Shown: positions 1 to 6,143, numbered from the stretch's first letter. The stretch is DNA of 6,272 nucleotides from JBBRLG01 sp038231495 (GCA_038231495.1 JBBRLG010000445.1:1-6272); one strand, 5' to 3'. Notes: generated by a model from the letters alone, not told the origin. Program-made: numbers and translations.

Positions 1-1
1 A

Positions 2-55
2 ACCGCAACGCCGCCAGCGGCAAAAACAACCCTGGCATTCAACGTCCGCCATTGA
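2..55 (+). CDS. Possible C-terminal end of an upstream gene (partial)
   Basis: Frame 2 is open from the window edge and stops at TGA 53-55. It gives 17 residues, starting with a Thr/Ala/Pro/Lys-rich stretch and ending LAFNVRH. Such composition is common in linkers and tails of secreted planctomycete proteins, but 17 codons are too few to assign anything, and third-position GC is not high. The main support is indirect: a plus-strand terminator-like structure lies about 110 bases downstream (163-236), so some plus-strand transcript probably ends here. It could equally be non-coding. Positions 56-162 show nothing else I can support. Confidence 0.22.
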   Translation, partial: TATPPAAKTTLAFNVRH

Positions 56-162
56 GCGACTTTGTCGAATGTAGCGGTTGTGCCGACTCCGCGACACGGG
101 AATTTCAGCGAATTATTACTAGTGTACTATTGACCACTGACGAGAGGGAGGGTATGGTTGAA

Positions 163-236
163 CCGACGACTTGGGGTCGTCGGCACCGGAGCCGCCCGGC
201 TGGGACAATTGGGGCGGCTCCGGTTTGCTTGTTTTT
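163..236 (+). terminator. Tandem hairpins with T-rich tract (probable plus-strand terminator)
   Basis: Two perfect hairpins lie side by side. The first pairs 163-170 with 176-183 (8 bp, 5-base loop). The second pairs 186-197 with 212-223 (12 bp, GC-rich, 14-base loop). On the plus strand the second is followed at once by a T-rich tract (224-236, ending in five T). This is the layout of a rho-independent terminator for a transcript entering from the left. It also lies 19 bases past the stop of the minus-strand gene at 242, but on that strand no T tract follows the stems. It would therefore be weak or different in that direction, perhaps only an mRNA-stabilising 3' structure. Confidence 0.6.
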
Positions 237-241
237 GCCGA

Positions 242-1153
242 TCACTTCATGGTCACGGTTTTGCTCACTTCCGTGCGCACTTCTTCGGCTTGAGACTGCA
301 TCGAGACCACCATCGGCACCTTGCTGCCGTCGGGCATCGACATGAACGCCTTCGCGTCCATCTTCGTCGTGTTCTTGATCGTGGTCGTGTTGCAACTGCC
401 GTCGATGTTGCCGTTCAGATCCAGATCGACCACCGCGACTGAACCGTCCTGCGTCGTCACTTTCAGGATGCCTTTGCCCAGCGACTTGATCGGCAGTGTT
501 AGCGATACCTTAACCTCGCCGAACTGGCGGTCGTCCTTCGGGTAGACCTTGAGCAACGTTGCGGTGCCCTTGCCGCGGGCGGTGTCAATTTCCATGGCGC
601 CGGCCTGTGCCGTGGCCTTCGCGAACTGCGTCAGGTCCAGTTTCCAGGTGTCGTTAACCTTGACCGCAGTGGCGGGCACGATGGCCCTTTCCAGATCGGC
701 CTGGGCTTCGGCCCCGAGGGCAAACTCCTTGACCAGCAGCTGCGCGTCTTCGCCGGTCAGTTCCTTACCGTCCTGGGTGAAGTAGTAGCAGCCGTCCTTT
801 TTCTCGATCAGCACGGTCTTACCCTGGTAGGGAAGCGCCGTCGTATTGCCGTCGGTCGTCAGCTGTGCCCGCTCGTAGGTGCGCTGGAGTTGCGTCGGCA
901 GCTTACCGTCGCATTTCAGCACGGTTTCGCGAAATACCGAGGTTTCGACCGTCACCTGCTTGGTGTCCAGCAGCGCTTTGCCAGAAGCGTCCTTCACCTT
1001 GGTAGAAAGCGTTGCCGTCTCGTTCTTCTGGACCTGATAAACGTCGCCCGCGGCCACAACTTTGCGCTTGATGGTACAGCCGTCGTCGGCCCGGAGCCAA
1101 CCGGCCGACAGAAACAGGGCCGCCGCGGCCGTGAAACCGATGGATTGCCTCAT
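242..1153 (-). CDS. Secreted protein of unknown function, paralogue A
   Basis: This 303-residue protein has a clear Sec signal peptide. A short basic start and a hydrophobic core end in a WLRA site, so cleavage is likely after Ala22 to leave a mature protein starting DDGC. No lipobox is present. The mature part alternates polar and hydrophobic residues, suggesting a beta-rich fold, with no transmembrane segment. Cysteines are at 26, 81, 122 and 254. A VKVNDTW motif (164-170) recalls the 'PVKVGDSW' turn of some secreted beta-rich families. DUF6263 would be worth testing, but I do not claim membership. Residues 218-228 (block LPIKSLGKG) are nearly invariant in the neighbouring paralogue, and about half of all residues match it. 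The ATG start is supported by a GGAGA motif 7 bases upstream. An unknown periplasmic or extracellular role is inferred. The hairpin at 1267-1318 suggests it is transcribed separately from its paralogue. Confidence 0.88.
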   Translation of the reverse strand: MRQSIGFTAAAALFLSAGWLRADDGCTIKRKVVAAGDVYQVQKNETATLSTKVKDASGKALLDTKQVTVETSVFRETVLKCDGKLPTQLQRTYERAQLTTDGNTTALPYQGKTVLIEKKDGCYYFTQDGKELTGEDAQLLVKEFALGAEAQADLERAIVPATAVKVNDTWKLDLTQFAKATAQAGAMEIDTARGKGTATLLKVYPKDDRQFGEVKVSLTLPIKSLGKGILKVTTQDGSVAVVDLDLNGNIDGSCNTTTIKNTTKMDAKAFMSMPDGSKVPMVVSMQSQAEEVRTEVSKTVTMK

Positions 1154-1160
1154 GGCTGAT

Positions 1161-1165
1161 TCTCC
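1161..1165 (-). promoter_or_regulatory. Ribosome binding site for paralogue A
   Basis: On the minus strand this reads GGAGA, 7 bases before the ATG at 1153-1151. It fits a Shine-Dalgarno site and confirms the start. The paralogue has the same motif at 2261-2266. No convincing -35/-10 pair is visible in the 1166-1266 leader. Confidence 0.65.
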
Positions 1166-1266
1166 GCGAATGGAATCGTTCTCTGTTGCGACTCACCGGA
1201 GGGAAGGTTGTAGCAACTCGCAGGCCGTCCGCGAAAAACCGACGTTAAACTTTGCCAGAAACGCCA

Positions 1267-1318
1267 AAGCGGCCCGACCCGCACCCTCGATTGAACGAGA
1301 ATGCAGATCGGGCCGCTT
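1267..1318 (-). terminator. Hairpin downstream of paralogue B
   Basis: The outer arms 1267-1277 and 1308-1318 are perfectly complementary (11 bp, GC-rich). Weaker inner pairing includes GCA 1281-1283 with TGC 1302-1304, and CTCG 1286-1289 with CGAG 1296-1299. Read on the minus strand it lies 33 bases past the stop of the gene at 1352-2254. It is followed by a loose T-rich stretch, not a clean T run, so it is a moderate terminator candidate. If it terminates, the gene at 242-1153 needs its own promoter between about 1166 and 1266. Confidence 0.5.
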
Positions 1319-1351
1319 GAAACCACTTCTTAAACGCTTCGTGCAAGCGCC

Positions 1352-2254
1352 TTACTTCTTGGGCAACTCCTTGCGCGTCTCCTCGGACTTGGTTTGCACC
1401 GACATGGTGACGCTCAGTTTGCCGCCCTGGGGGTCAGCAATCGAGCCTTTGGCGTCCAGTTTCATGCCGCCTTTGATGGCGGCCGTGTTGCTGGTCCCGT
1501 CGATGCAAACGTCCATGTTCATTTCGGCGACCGCGACCGAACCCTGCGCGGCGACGATCTTCATGTCGCCCTTGCCCAGCGACTTGATCGGCAGCGTCAG
1601 GACCAGCTTCAACTCGCCGAACTGCTTGTCGTCTTTCTTGTACGCCTTCAGCAGGGTGCCCGTGCCCTTGGCCTTGTCGGCGTCCAGTTCCAGCTCGCCG
1701 CTCTTGGCGATTTCCTTGACGACCGGTCCCATGTCCACCTTCCAGCTGTCGTTGAGCTTGACCGGGTCCTTCGGCAGCAGCGCCTTTTCGAGGTCGTTTT
1801 TGTCGTCGCCGTCGCGCTCGAATTCCTTGGCCAGCGTCGCGGCGTCGGCCTCCGCCAACTCCTTGCCGTCCACCGTGAAGTGGAATTTGCCGTCCTTCTT
1901 CTCGATGACGACCGTCTTGCCGCTGTACGGCAGGTCGGCCTTCTGGCCGTTGGTCGTCATCTGCGCCTTGTCGTACTTGCGTTCCACTTTGGTCGGGGGC
2001 TTCTTGGCCTCGCACTTGAGGATGGTTTCCGTATAGGTCGCCGTGGCGACGTTCTTCAGCGTCTGGTCCACGAGCGCCATGCCGCCGGGGTTGACCACCT
2101 TGGTCGCGACGGTGGTCGTCTCGCTCTTCTGGACCTGGTAGACGTCGCCCTGGGCCACGTCCCGGTACTTGATCGGATAGGCGTCGTCGGCACGCAGCCA
2201 ACCCGCCGACAACATCAGGGCCGCGACGGCCACGAGACGCAACGAACGCTTCAT
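1352..2254 (-). CDS. Secreted protein of unknown function, paralogue B
   Basis: This 300-residue protein begins MKRSLRLVAVAALMLSAGWL. It has a Sec signal peptide with likely cleavage after Ala22 (LRA before DD) and no lipobox. I chose the ATG at 2254 over the TTG at 2260: the GGAGAA at 2266-2261 directly abuts the TTG but sits at a proper distance from the ATG. The mature part is Lys/Asp-rich with a beta-like alternation and two cysteines (81, 250). Motifs shared with paralogue A include GDVYQVQK (36-43), GKTVVIEKKDG (112-122), VKLNDSWK (165-172) and LPIKSLGKG (221-229). The two align almost without gaps over their full length, so this is a tandem duplication that has diverged to about half identity. 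I do not recognise the family. The role is unknown, and export from the cytoplasm is inferred from the signal peptide. Confidence 0.88.
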   Translation of the reverse strand: MKRSLRLVAVAALMLSAGWLRADDAYPIKYRDVAQGDVYQVQKSETTTVATKVVNPGGMALVDQTLKNVATATYTETILKCEAKKPPTKVERKYDKAQMTTNGQKADLPYSGKTVVIEKKDGKFHFTVDGKELAEADAATLAKEFERDGDDKNDLEKALLPKDPVKLNDSWKVDMGPVVKEIAKSGELELDADKAKGTGTLLKAYKKDDKQFGELKLVLTLPIKSLGKGDMKIVAAQGSVAVAEMNMDVCIDGTSNTAAIKGGMKLDAKGSIADPQGGKLSVTMSVQTKSEETRKELPKK

Positions 2255-2260
2255 GCTCAA

Positions 2261-2266
2261 TTCTCC
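2261..2266 (-). promoter_or_regulatory. Ribosome binding site for paralogue B (decides the start)
   Basis: On the minus strand this reads GGAGAA. Its GGAG core (2266-2263) is 8 bases from the ATG at 2254-2252 but only two from the TTG at 2260. That places initiation at the ATG and shortens the longest reading frame by two codons. Confidence 0.65.
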
Positions 2267-2301
2267 ACAAAAGGTAGTTCGCCGGGTTCAAAGCCAATTC
2301 C

Positions 2302-2419
2302 ATCGCGAAAGCACGAAAGGACGAAAAGGTGAAAGGAATTACAGCCGAAAGGTGCGGAAAGGAACTGCGGGAGCAATGCCTTTTCCTTTCGCCTTTTCGT
2401 CCTTTCGTGCTTTCGTGAT
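2302..2419. repeat. Octamer-array palindrome E1 (intergenic)
   Basis: The left arm (2302-2338) and right arm (2383-2419) can pair over 37 bp. The only imperfections are 2305 with 2416 and 2330 with 2391. Both are G-U wobbles in plus-strand RNA and A-C mismatches in minus-strand RNA. The left arm contains four octamers: CGAAAGCA, CGAAAGGA, CGAAAAGG and TGAAAGGA (2306-2337). The right arm has the matching four reversed (2384-2415). The 44-base spacer holds further GAAAGG copies and GAACTG (2362-2367). There is no T tract, so it is not a normal terminator. It would lie in the carB 5' leader if carB starts upstream of it. The architecture matches the two palindromes inside carB, but one arm frame contains TGA (2330-2332), so unlike them it is not fully open. 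Confidence 0.88.
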
Positions 2420-2447
2420 TCGTATTGGTCTTGCCGTGATGCCATCC

Positions 2448-2472
2448 GCCCGCCCCTTGGAAGCGGGTGGGC
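2448..2472. other. GC-rich hairpin upstream of carB
   Basis: Arms 2448-2455 and 2465-2472 pair over 8 bp with one G-U wobble (2452 with 2468) around a 9-base loop. It lies about 115 bases before the carB start and follows palindrome E1. No T run follows on either strand. It may be a leader structure or a fragment of another dispersed repeat. Its function is unknown. Confidence 0.4.
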
Positions 2473-2586
2473 TACCAATAGGATGATGCAAGTTTGGGTG
2501 CCGTCGGGTCCGGCCCGCCGACGATCGACCCCGCGACCATCTTAGTTCCCCGAGCGTGGACGGCCCCAAAAATCTGGTCCGGCTTT

Positions 2587-5500
2587 ATGCCCCGACGTAC
2601 CGACATCAAGAAAATCCTCCTGATCGGCTCCGGCCCCATCGTCATCGGCCAGGCGTGCGAGTTCGACTACAGCGGCACCCAGGCGTGCAAGGCGCTGCGC
2701 GAAGAAGGCTACGAAGTCGTCCTCGTCAACTCGAACCCCGCCACGATCATGACCGACCCGGAGACGGCCGACCGCACCTACATCGAGCCGATCACTTGGG
2801 AAATCCTCGAGCGCGTCATCGCTCGCGAACGCCCCGACGCGCTCCTGCCCACGCTCGGCGGCCAGACCGCGCTTAACGCCGCCATGGACCTGCACCACCA
2901 CGGCGTCCTCGAAAAGTACAAGGTCGAGATGATCGGCGCGACGCCGGCCGTGATCGACAAGGCCGAGGACCGCCAGCAGTTCAAGGAGGCGATGGCCAAG
3001 GTCGGCGTCGCGGTGCCGGAGAGCGGCGTCGCCCGGTCGCTGGCCGAGGCGCAAGAAATTCGCGAGCGCGTCGGCCTGCCGTGCGTGCTGCGGCCGAGCT
3101 TCACGATGGGCGGCACCGGCGGCGGCATCGCCTACAACCGCGAGGAGTTCAACGAACTAATCGCGCGCGGCCTCGATCTCAGCCCGACGGGCGAGGTGCT
3201 GGTCGAAAAATCGGTCATCGGTTGGAAGGAATTCGAGTTGGAGGTGATGCGCGACAAGGCCGACAACGTCGTCATCGTTTGCAGTATCGAAAACCTCGAC
3301 CCGATGGGCGTCCACACCGGCGACAGCATCACGGTCGCCCCGGCGCAAACGCTCACCGACAAGGAATATCAGCGGATGCGCGACGCCGCCATCGCGATCA
3401 TCCGCGAAATCGGCGTCGAAACCGGCGGCAGCAACATCCAGTTTGCGATCAACCCCGTCAACGGCGACATGATCGCCATTGAGATGAACCCGCGCGTGTC
3501 GCGCTCGAGCGCCCTGGCGTCGAAGGCGACGGGCTTTCCGATCGCCAAGATCGCGGCCAAGCTGGCGGTCGGCTACCGGCTCGACGAGTTGCGCAACGAC
3601 ATCACGCGCGAGACGCCGGCCTGTTTCGAGCCGACGATTGATTACGTGGTGACCAAAATTCCGCGCTGGGCGTTCGAGAAGTTCCCCGACGCCGACCCGA
3701 CGTTGACGACGCAAATGAAGTCGGTCGGCGAGACGATGGCAATTGGCCGCACGTTCAAGGAGTCGCTGCAAAAGGCGTTGCGCGGCCTGGAAACGGGGCA
3801 TTTCGGCCTGGGTAGCGACCGCGCCGACCGCTGGGGCACCGCAACCCAGCCGACGGTGGACGAGATCGTGGCGAAGCTGGCAACGCCGACGGCGGAACGC
3901 ATCTGGTATCTGCGGTACGCCTTCAAAGCGGGCCTGGGTCTCGAAGAAATTTTTCAACGAACGCACATCGACCCGTGGTTTTTGCACAACATTCGCGAGT
4001 TGGTGGAACTGGAGGACCAGTTGCGCGGCCCGCGCTCGGCCGAGTGGATTGCACAAAATCCGGAGCAGGTGCGCGCCGACCTGTTGCAGGCAAAGCAGGC
4101 CGGCTTCTCGGATCGGCAAATCTCCAACCTCTGGAACATGGGCGACCACGAAGTCCGCCGGGTGCGCAAGTCGCTCGGCGTCATTCCGACGTACAAGCGC
4201 GTGGACACTTGCGCCGCGGAGTTCGAGGCGTATACGCCGTATTACTACTCCACTTACGAGGCACCCGTTGAATTCGTGGAGGACTTCGTTGGACAAGGGG
4301 ACAAGGGGACAAGGGGACAAGGGGACAAGGAGAATTGGTCTTTCCCCTTGTCCCCTTGTCCCCTTGTCCCCTTGTCCACAGACGACGAAACCATGCCGGC
4401 CACCGGCAAAGAAAGAATCATGATCCTGGGCGGCGGCCCGAACCGCATCGGCCAGGGGATCGAATTCGATTATTGCTGCTGCCAGGCCGCTTTCGCGCTG
4501 CGCAAGGCCGGGTTCGAGACCATCATGGTCAACTCCAACCCAGAGACGGTCTCGACCGATTACGACACGAGCGACCACCTCTTCTTCGAGCCACTGACCG
4601 CCGAGGACGTGCTCAACATCTGCGACCGGATGCAGCCCACGGGCCTGATCGTGCAGTTCGGCGGCCAGACGCCGCTCAACCTCGCCCGCGCCCTCGAAGC
4701 CGCCGGCGCGCCGATCATCGGCACCAGTGTCGAGAGCATCGACATGGCGGAGGACCGCAAGAAGTTTCAGGAACTGGTGCAGCGCCTGGGACTGAAACAG
4801 CCGGACAACGGCACCGCACTCGATTTGCAGCAGGCGATCCACGTCGCCCGGCGCATCGGTTTCCCGGTGCTGGTGCGGCCTAGCTACGTCCTCGGCGGTC
4901 GGGCGATGGAGATCGTTTACGACGAAGGATCGATGAGCCGTTTCGTCGGCCAGGCGATGGAGGTGTCGCCGGGCAAGCCGGTCCTGATCGACAAGTTTCT
5001 GGAGTCCGCGATCGAAGTGGACGTGGACTGCATCAGCGACGGCCAGCGCACGGTGATCGGCGGCGTGATGCAGCACATCGAGGAGGCCGGCATCCACTCC
5101 GGCGACTCGGCGTGCGTCATCCCGCCGTACAGCCTGCCCAAAGAGGTCGTCGATGAAATCCGCCGGCAGACGCGCGAGCTGGCGCGCGAGCTGAACGTGA
5201 AGGGCTTGATGAACGTGCAGTTCGCCATTCAGTCCGTTGTCCGTTGTCCGTCGTCCGTTGCAGGGGAACTGGCAAACGACGACGGACAACGGACAACGGA
5301 CGACGGACAACGGACCATCTACGTCCTGGAAGTCAACCCGCGTGCCAGCCGCACGGTGCCGTTCGTCTCCAAGGCGATCGGCGTGCCGCTGGCCCGGTAC
5401 GCAGCCCTGGTCATGGCGGGCAAGACGCTGGACGAATTGGGCCTGATGGACGAGGTGGTGCCGACACACTTCTCGGTCAAGGAAAGCGTGTTCCCGTTCA

Positions 5501-6033
5501 ACAAGTTCCCCGGCGTGGACATCATCCTTGGGCCGGAGATGCGCTCGACGGGCGAGGTCATGGGCATCGACGACAGTTTCCCCATGGCGTTCGCCAAGAG
5601 CCAGCTGGCGGCGAACGCGGCATTGCCAACGTCGGGCAAGGTGTTCATCTCGGTGGCCAACCGCGACAAGCCGGAGATCGTGGGCGTCGCGCGGGCGCTG
5701 GCGGAGTTGGGATATGTGCTGGTCGCAACGCGCGGCACGGCCAAGGCGCTGCGCGAAGCCGGCATCGCGGTCGAAGACGTGCCGAAGTTGCAAGAGGGCC
5801 GTCCGAACCTGGTGGACAAGATGAAAAACGACGAGATCGCACTGGTAATCAACACGCCGAGCGGTCGCGGCGCGCGCTCCGACGAGGGCAAAATCCGGGC
5901 CGCCGCGGTGGCTAATGGCGTGACGTGCATCACGACGCTTTCGGCCGCGCTCGCCGCCGTCGAGGCGTGCAAGGAGTTACGCCGGTGCGAGTGGACGGTC
6001 AGCGCGCTCCAGGATCGGTTTCCGACGAAGTAA
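2587..6033 (+). CDS. carB: Carbamoyl phosphate synthetase large subunit, with two in-frame palindrome insertions
   Basis: CarB makes carbamoyl phosphate from bicarbonate, two ATP and ammonia delivered by the small subunit CarA, feeding pyrimidine and arginine synthesis in the cytoplasm. From the ATG at 2587 it is 1148 residues (E. coli: 1073). This start gives the conserved MPRRTDIKKIL opening; the TTG at 2494 would add 31 unconserved residues. No clear Shine-Dalgarno site is seen. Domains: first ATP-grasp half with GGTGGG at 175-180 and metal ligands Glu299/Asn301, collinear with E. coli; helical oligomerisation region (about 400-550); second half with GGGPNRIGQG at 615-624, VRPSYVLGGR at 763-772 and ligands Glu915/Asn917; C-terminal MGS-like allosteric domain from about 1018. 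Odd: residues 569-597 and about 883-910 are encoded by palindromic tandem repeats. All catalytic motifs I checked remain, so the gene is probably functional. carA is not in the window. Confidence 0.97.
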   Translation: MPRRTDIKKILLIGSGPIVIGQACEFDYSGTQACKALREEGYEVVLVNSNPATIMTDPETADRTYIEPITWEILERVIARERPDALLPTLGGQTALNAAMDLHHHGVLEKYKVEMIGATPAVIDKAEDRQQFKEAMAKVGVAVPESGVARSLAEAQEIRERVGLPCVLRPSFTMGGTGGGIAYNREEFNELIARGLDLSPTGEVLVEKSVIGWKEFELEVMRDKADNVVIVCSIENLDPMGVHTGDSITVAPAQTLTDKEYQRMRDAAIAIIREIGVETGGSNIQFAINPVNGDMIAIEMNPRVSRSSALASKATGFPIAKIAAKLAVGYRLDELRNDITRETPACFEPTIDYVVTKIPRWAFEKFPDADPTLTTQMKSVGETMAIGRTFKESLQKALRGLETGHFGLGSDRADRWGTATQPTVDEIVAKLATPTAERIWYLRYAFKAGLGLEEIFQRTHIDPWFLHNIRELVELEDQLRGPRSAEWIAQNPEQVRADLLQAKQAGFSDRQISNLWNMGDHEVRRVRKSLGVIPTYKRVDTCAAEFEAYTPYYYSTYEAPVEFVEDFVGQGDKGTRGQGDKENWSFPLSPCPLVPLSTDDETMPATGKERIMILGGGPNRIGQGIEFDYCCCQAAFALRKAGFETIMVNSNPETVSTDYDTSDHLFFEPLTAEDVLNICDRMQPTGLIVQFGGQTPLNLARALEAAGAPIIGTSVESIDMAEDRKKFQELVQRLGLKQPDNGTALDLQQAIHVARRIGFPVLVRPSYVLGGRAMEIVYDEGSMSRFVGQAMEVSPGKPVLIDKFLESAIEVDVDCISDGQRTVIGGVMQHIEEAGIHSGDSACVIPPYSLPKEVVDEIRRQTRELARELNVKGLMNVQFAIQSVVRCPSSVAGELANDDGQRTTDDGQRTIYVLEVNPRASRTVPFVSKAIGVPLARYAALVMAGKTLDELGLMDEVVPTHFSVKESVFPFNKFPGVDIILGPEMRSTGEVMGIDDSFPMAFAKSQLAANAALPTSGKVFISVANRDKPEIVGVARALAELGYVLVATRGTAKALREAGIAVEDVPKLQEGRPNLVDKMKNDEIALVINTPSGRGARSDEGKIRAAAVANGVTCITTLSAALAAVEACKELRRCEWTVSALQDRFPTK
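4291..4377. repeat. Octamer-array palindrome E2, in frame in carB linker
   Basis: Five perfect copies of GGACAAGG (4291-4330) are followed by a short spacer. Then come CC and four copies of CCTTGTCC (4346-4377). Positions 4291-4325 pair perfectly with 4343-4377 (35 bp, 17-base loop). The element is 87 bases, exactly 29 codons, and encodes the 8-residue period GQGDKGTR, then a spacer peptide and a Pro/Leu/Ser-rich half. No stop codon occurs in any of the six frames. It lies between YYYSTYE and ILGGGPNRIG, the linker joining the two synthetase halves, where E. coli CarB has only a short acidic stretch. I see no target-site duplication. It could be a mobile or self-propagating repeat, or a locally expanded one. 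Confidence 0.95.
5232..5315. repeat. Heptamer-array palindrome E3, in frame in second ATP-grasp domain of carB
   Basis: Four heptamers of GTCCGTT/GTCCGTC (5232-5259) are followed by a spacer and then five of AACGGAC/GACGGAC (5281-5315). Arms 5232-5259 and 5288-5315 pair over 28 bp, with one U-G wobble (5245 with 5302) and one C-A mismatch (5252 with 5295). It encodes about 28 residues (883-910), including repeated DDGQRT, between NVQFAIQ and IYVLEVNPRASRT. E. coli has only about four residues at that turn. All six frames are free of stops. Relative to E2 the pyrimidine-rich arm comes first, so the element is in the opposite orientation. The insertion ends five residues before the metal ligand Glu915. 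Confidence 0.93.
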
Positions 6034-6068
6034 GTTGCAGACGCGCGAGGGTGCGGTCTCTTTCGTGC

Positions 6069-6088
6069 GCCTGAACCCAGGCTTTTTT
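6069..6088 (+). terminator. Intrinsic terminator of carB
   Basis: GCCTG (6069-6073) pairs with CAGGC (6078-6082) around a 4-base AACC loop and is followed directly by six T (6083-6088). It lies 35 bases after the carB stop, in the right orientation. The stem is short (5 bp) but the layout is classic. It implies that the next gene at 6199 is not simply co-transcribed with carB. Confidence 0.75.
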
Positions 6089-6143
6089 GCAGCTGACGGC
6101 CAAAAATTGGGCGTGACTGCTTGCGGGAGGTCTTGAAAAAGGC

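Larger units (their letters stand above)
2255..2586. other. Divergent intergenic region between paralogue B and carB
   Basis: This stretch of about 330 bases separates two divergently transcribed genes and must hold promoters for both. It contains the ribosome binding site of paralogue B (2261-2266), a large octamer-array palindrome (2302-2419) and a GC-rich hairpin (2448-2472). I see no strong sigma-70-type promoter. TTGGAA (2457-2462) with TAGGAT (2479-2484), 16 bases apart, is a weak plus-strand candidate and overlaps the hairpin. The reading frame of carB stays open upstream to a TTG at 2494. However, those 31 codons lie before the conserved MPRRTDI start of CarB and are probably leader. 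Confidence 0.6.

Noticed and set aside
2279..2300. GGTTCAAA sequence resembling a tRNA T-loop
   Set aside because: The flanking bases do not form the required 5-bp T stem, and no acceptor, D or anticodon arm is present nearby.
1062..2332. Plus-strand open frames of over 300 codons opposite the secreted paralogues
   Set aside because: They are antisense shadows. The minus-strand genes have signal peptides, ribosome binding sites and mutual homology, while the plus-strand products have none of these.
2306..2415. CRISPR-like array
   Set aside because: The repeated units are 7-8 bp with no spacers between them and are mirrored as a palindrome. There are no long repeats with unique spacers and no cas genes.
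2457..2484. TTGGAA / TAGGAT as a carB promoter
   Set aside because: Each box matches the sigma-70 consensus at only four of six positions and the pair overlaps a GC hairpin. It is too weak to list as a feature.
2494..2586. Upstream TTG start that would extend CarB by 31 residues
   Set aside because: The extension is Pro/Gly-rich and not part of known CarB proteins. ATG 2587 gives the conserved MPRRTDI opening, and residue numbering then matches E. coli at Glu299/Asn301.
4291..4377. Rho-independent terminator inside carB
   Set aside because: The stem is strong but no T run follows it, and the sequence is translated in frame into the conserved second half of CarB.
3157..5793. A very long open frame (878 codons) antisense to carB
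   Set aside because: It mirrors carB codons in GC-rich DNA, its product is rich in Arg, His, Leu and Ala with no recognisable motif, and the stop-free palindromes help keep it open. carB itself is unmistakable on the other strand.
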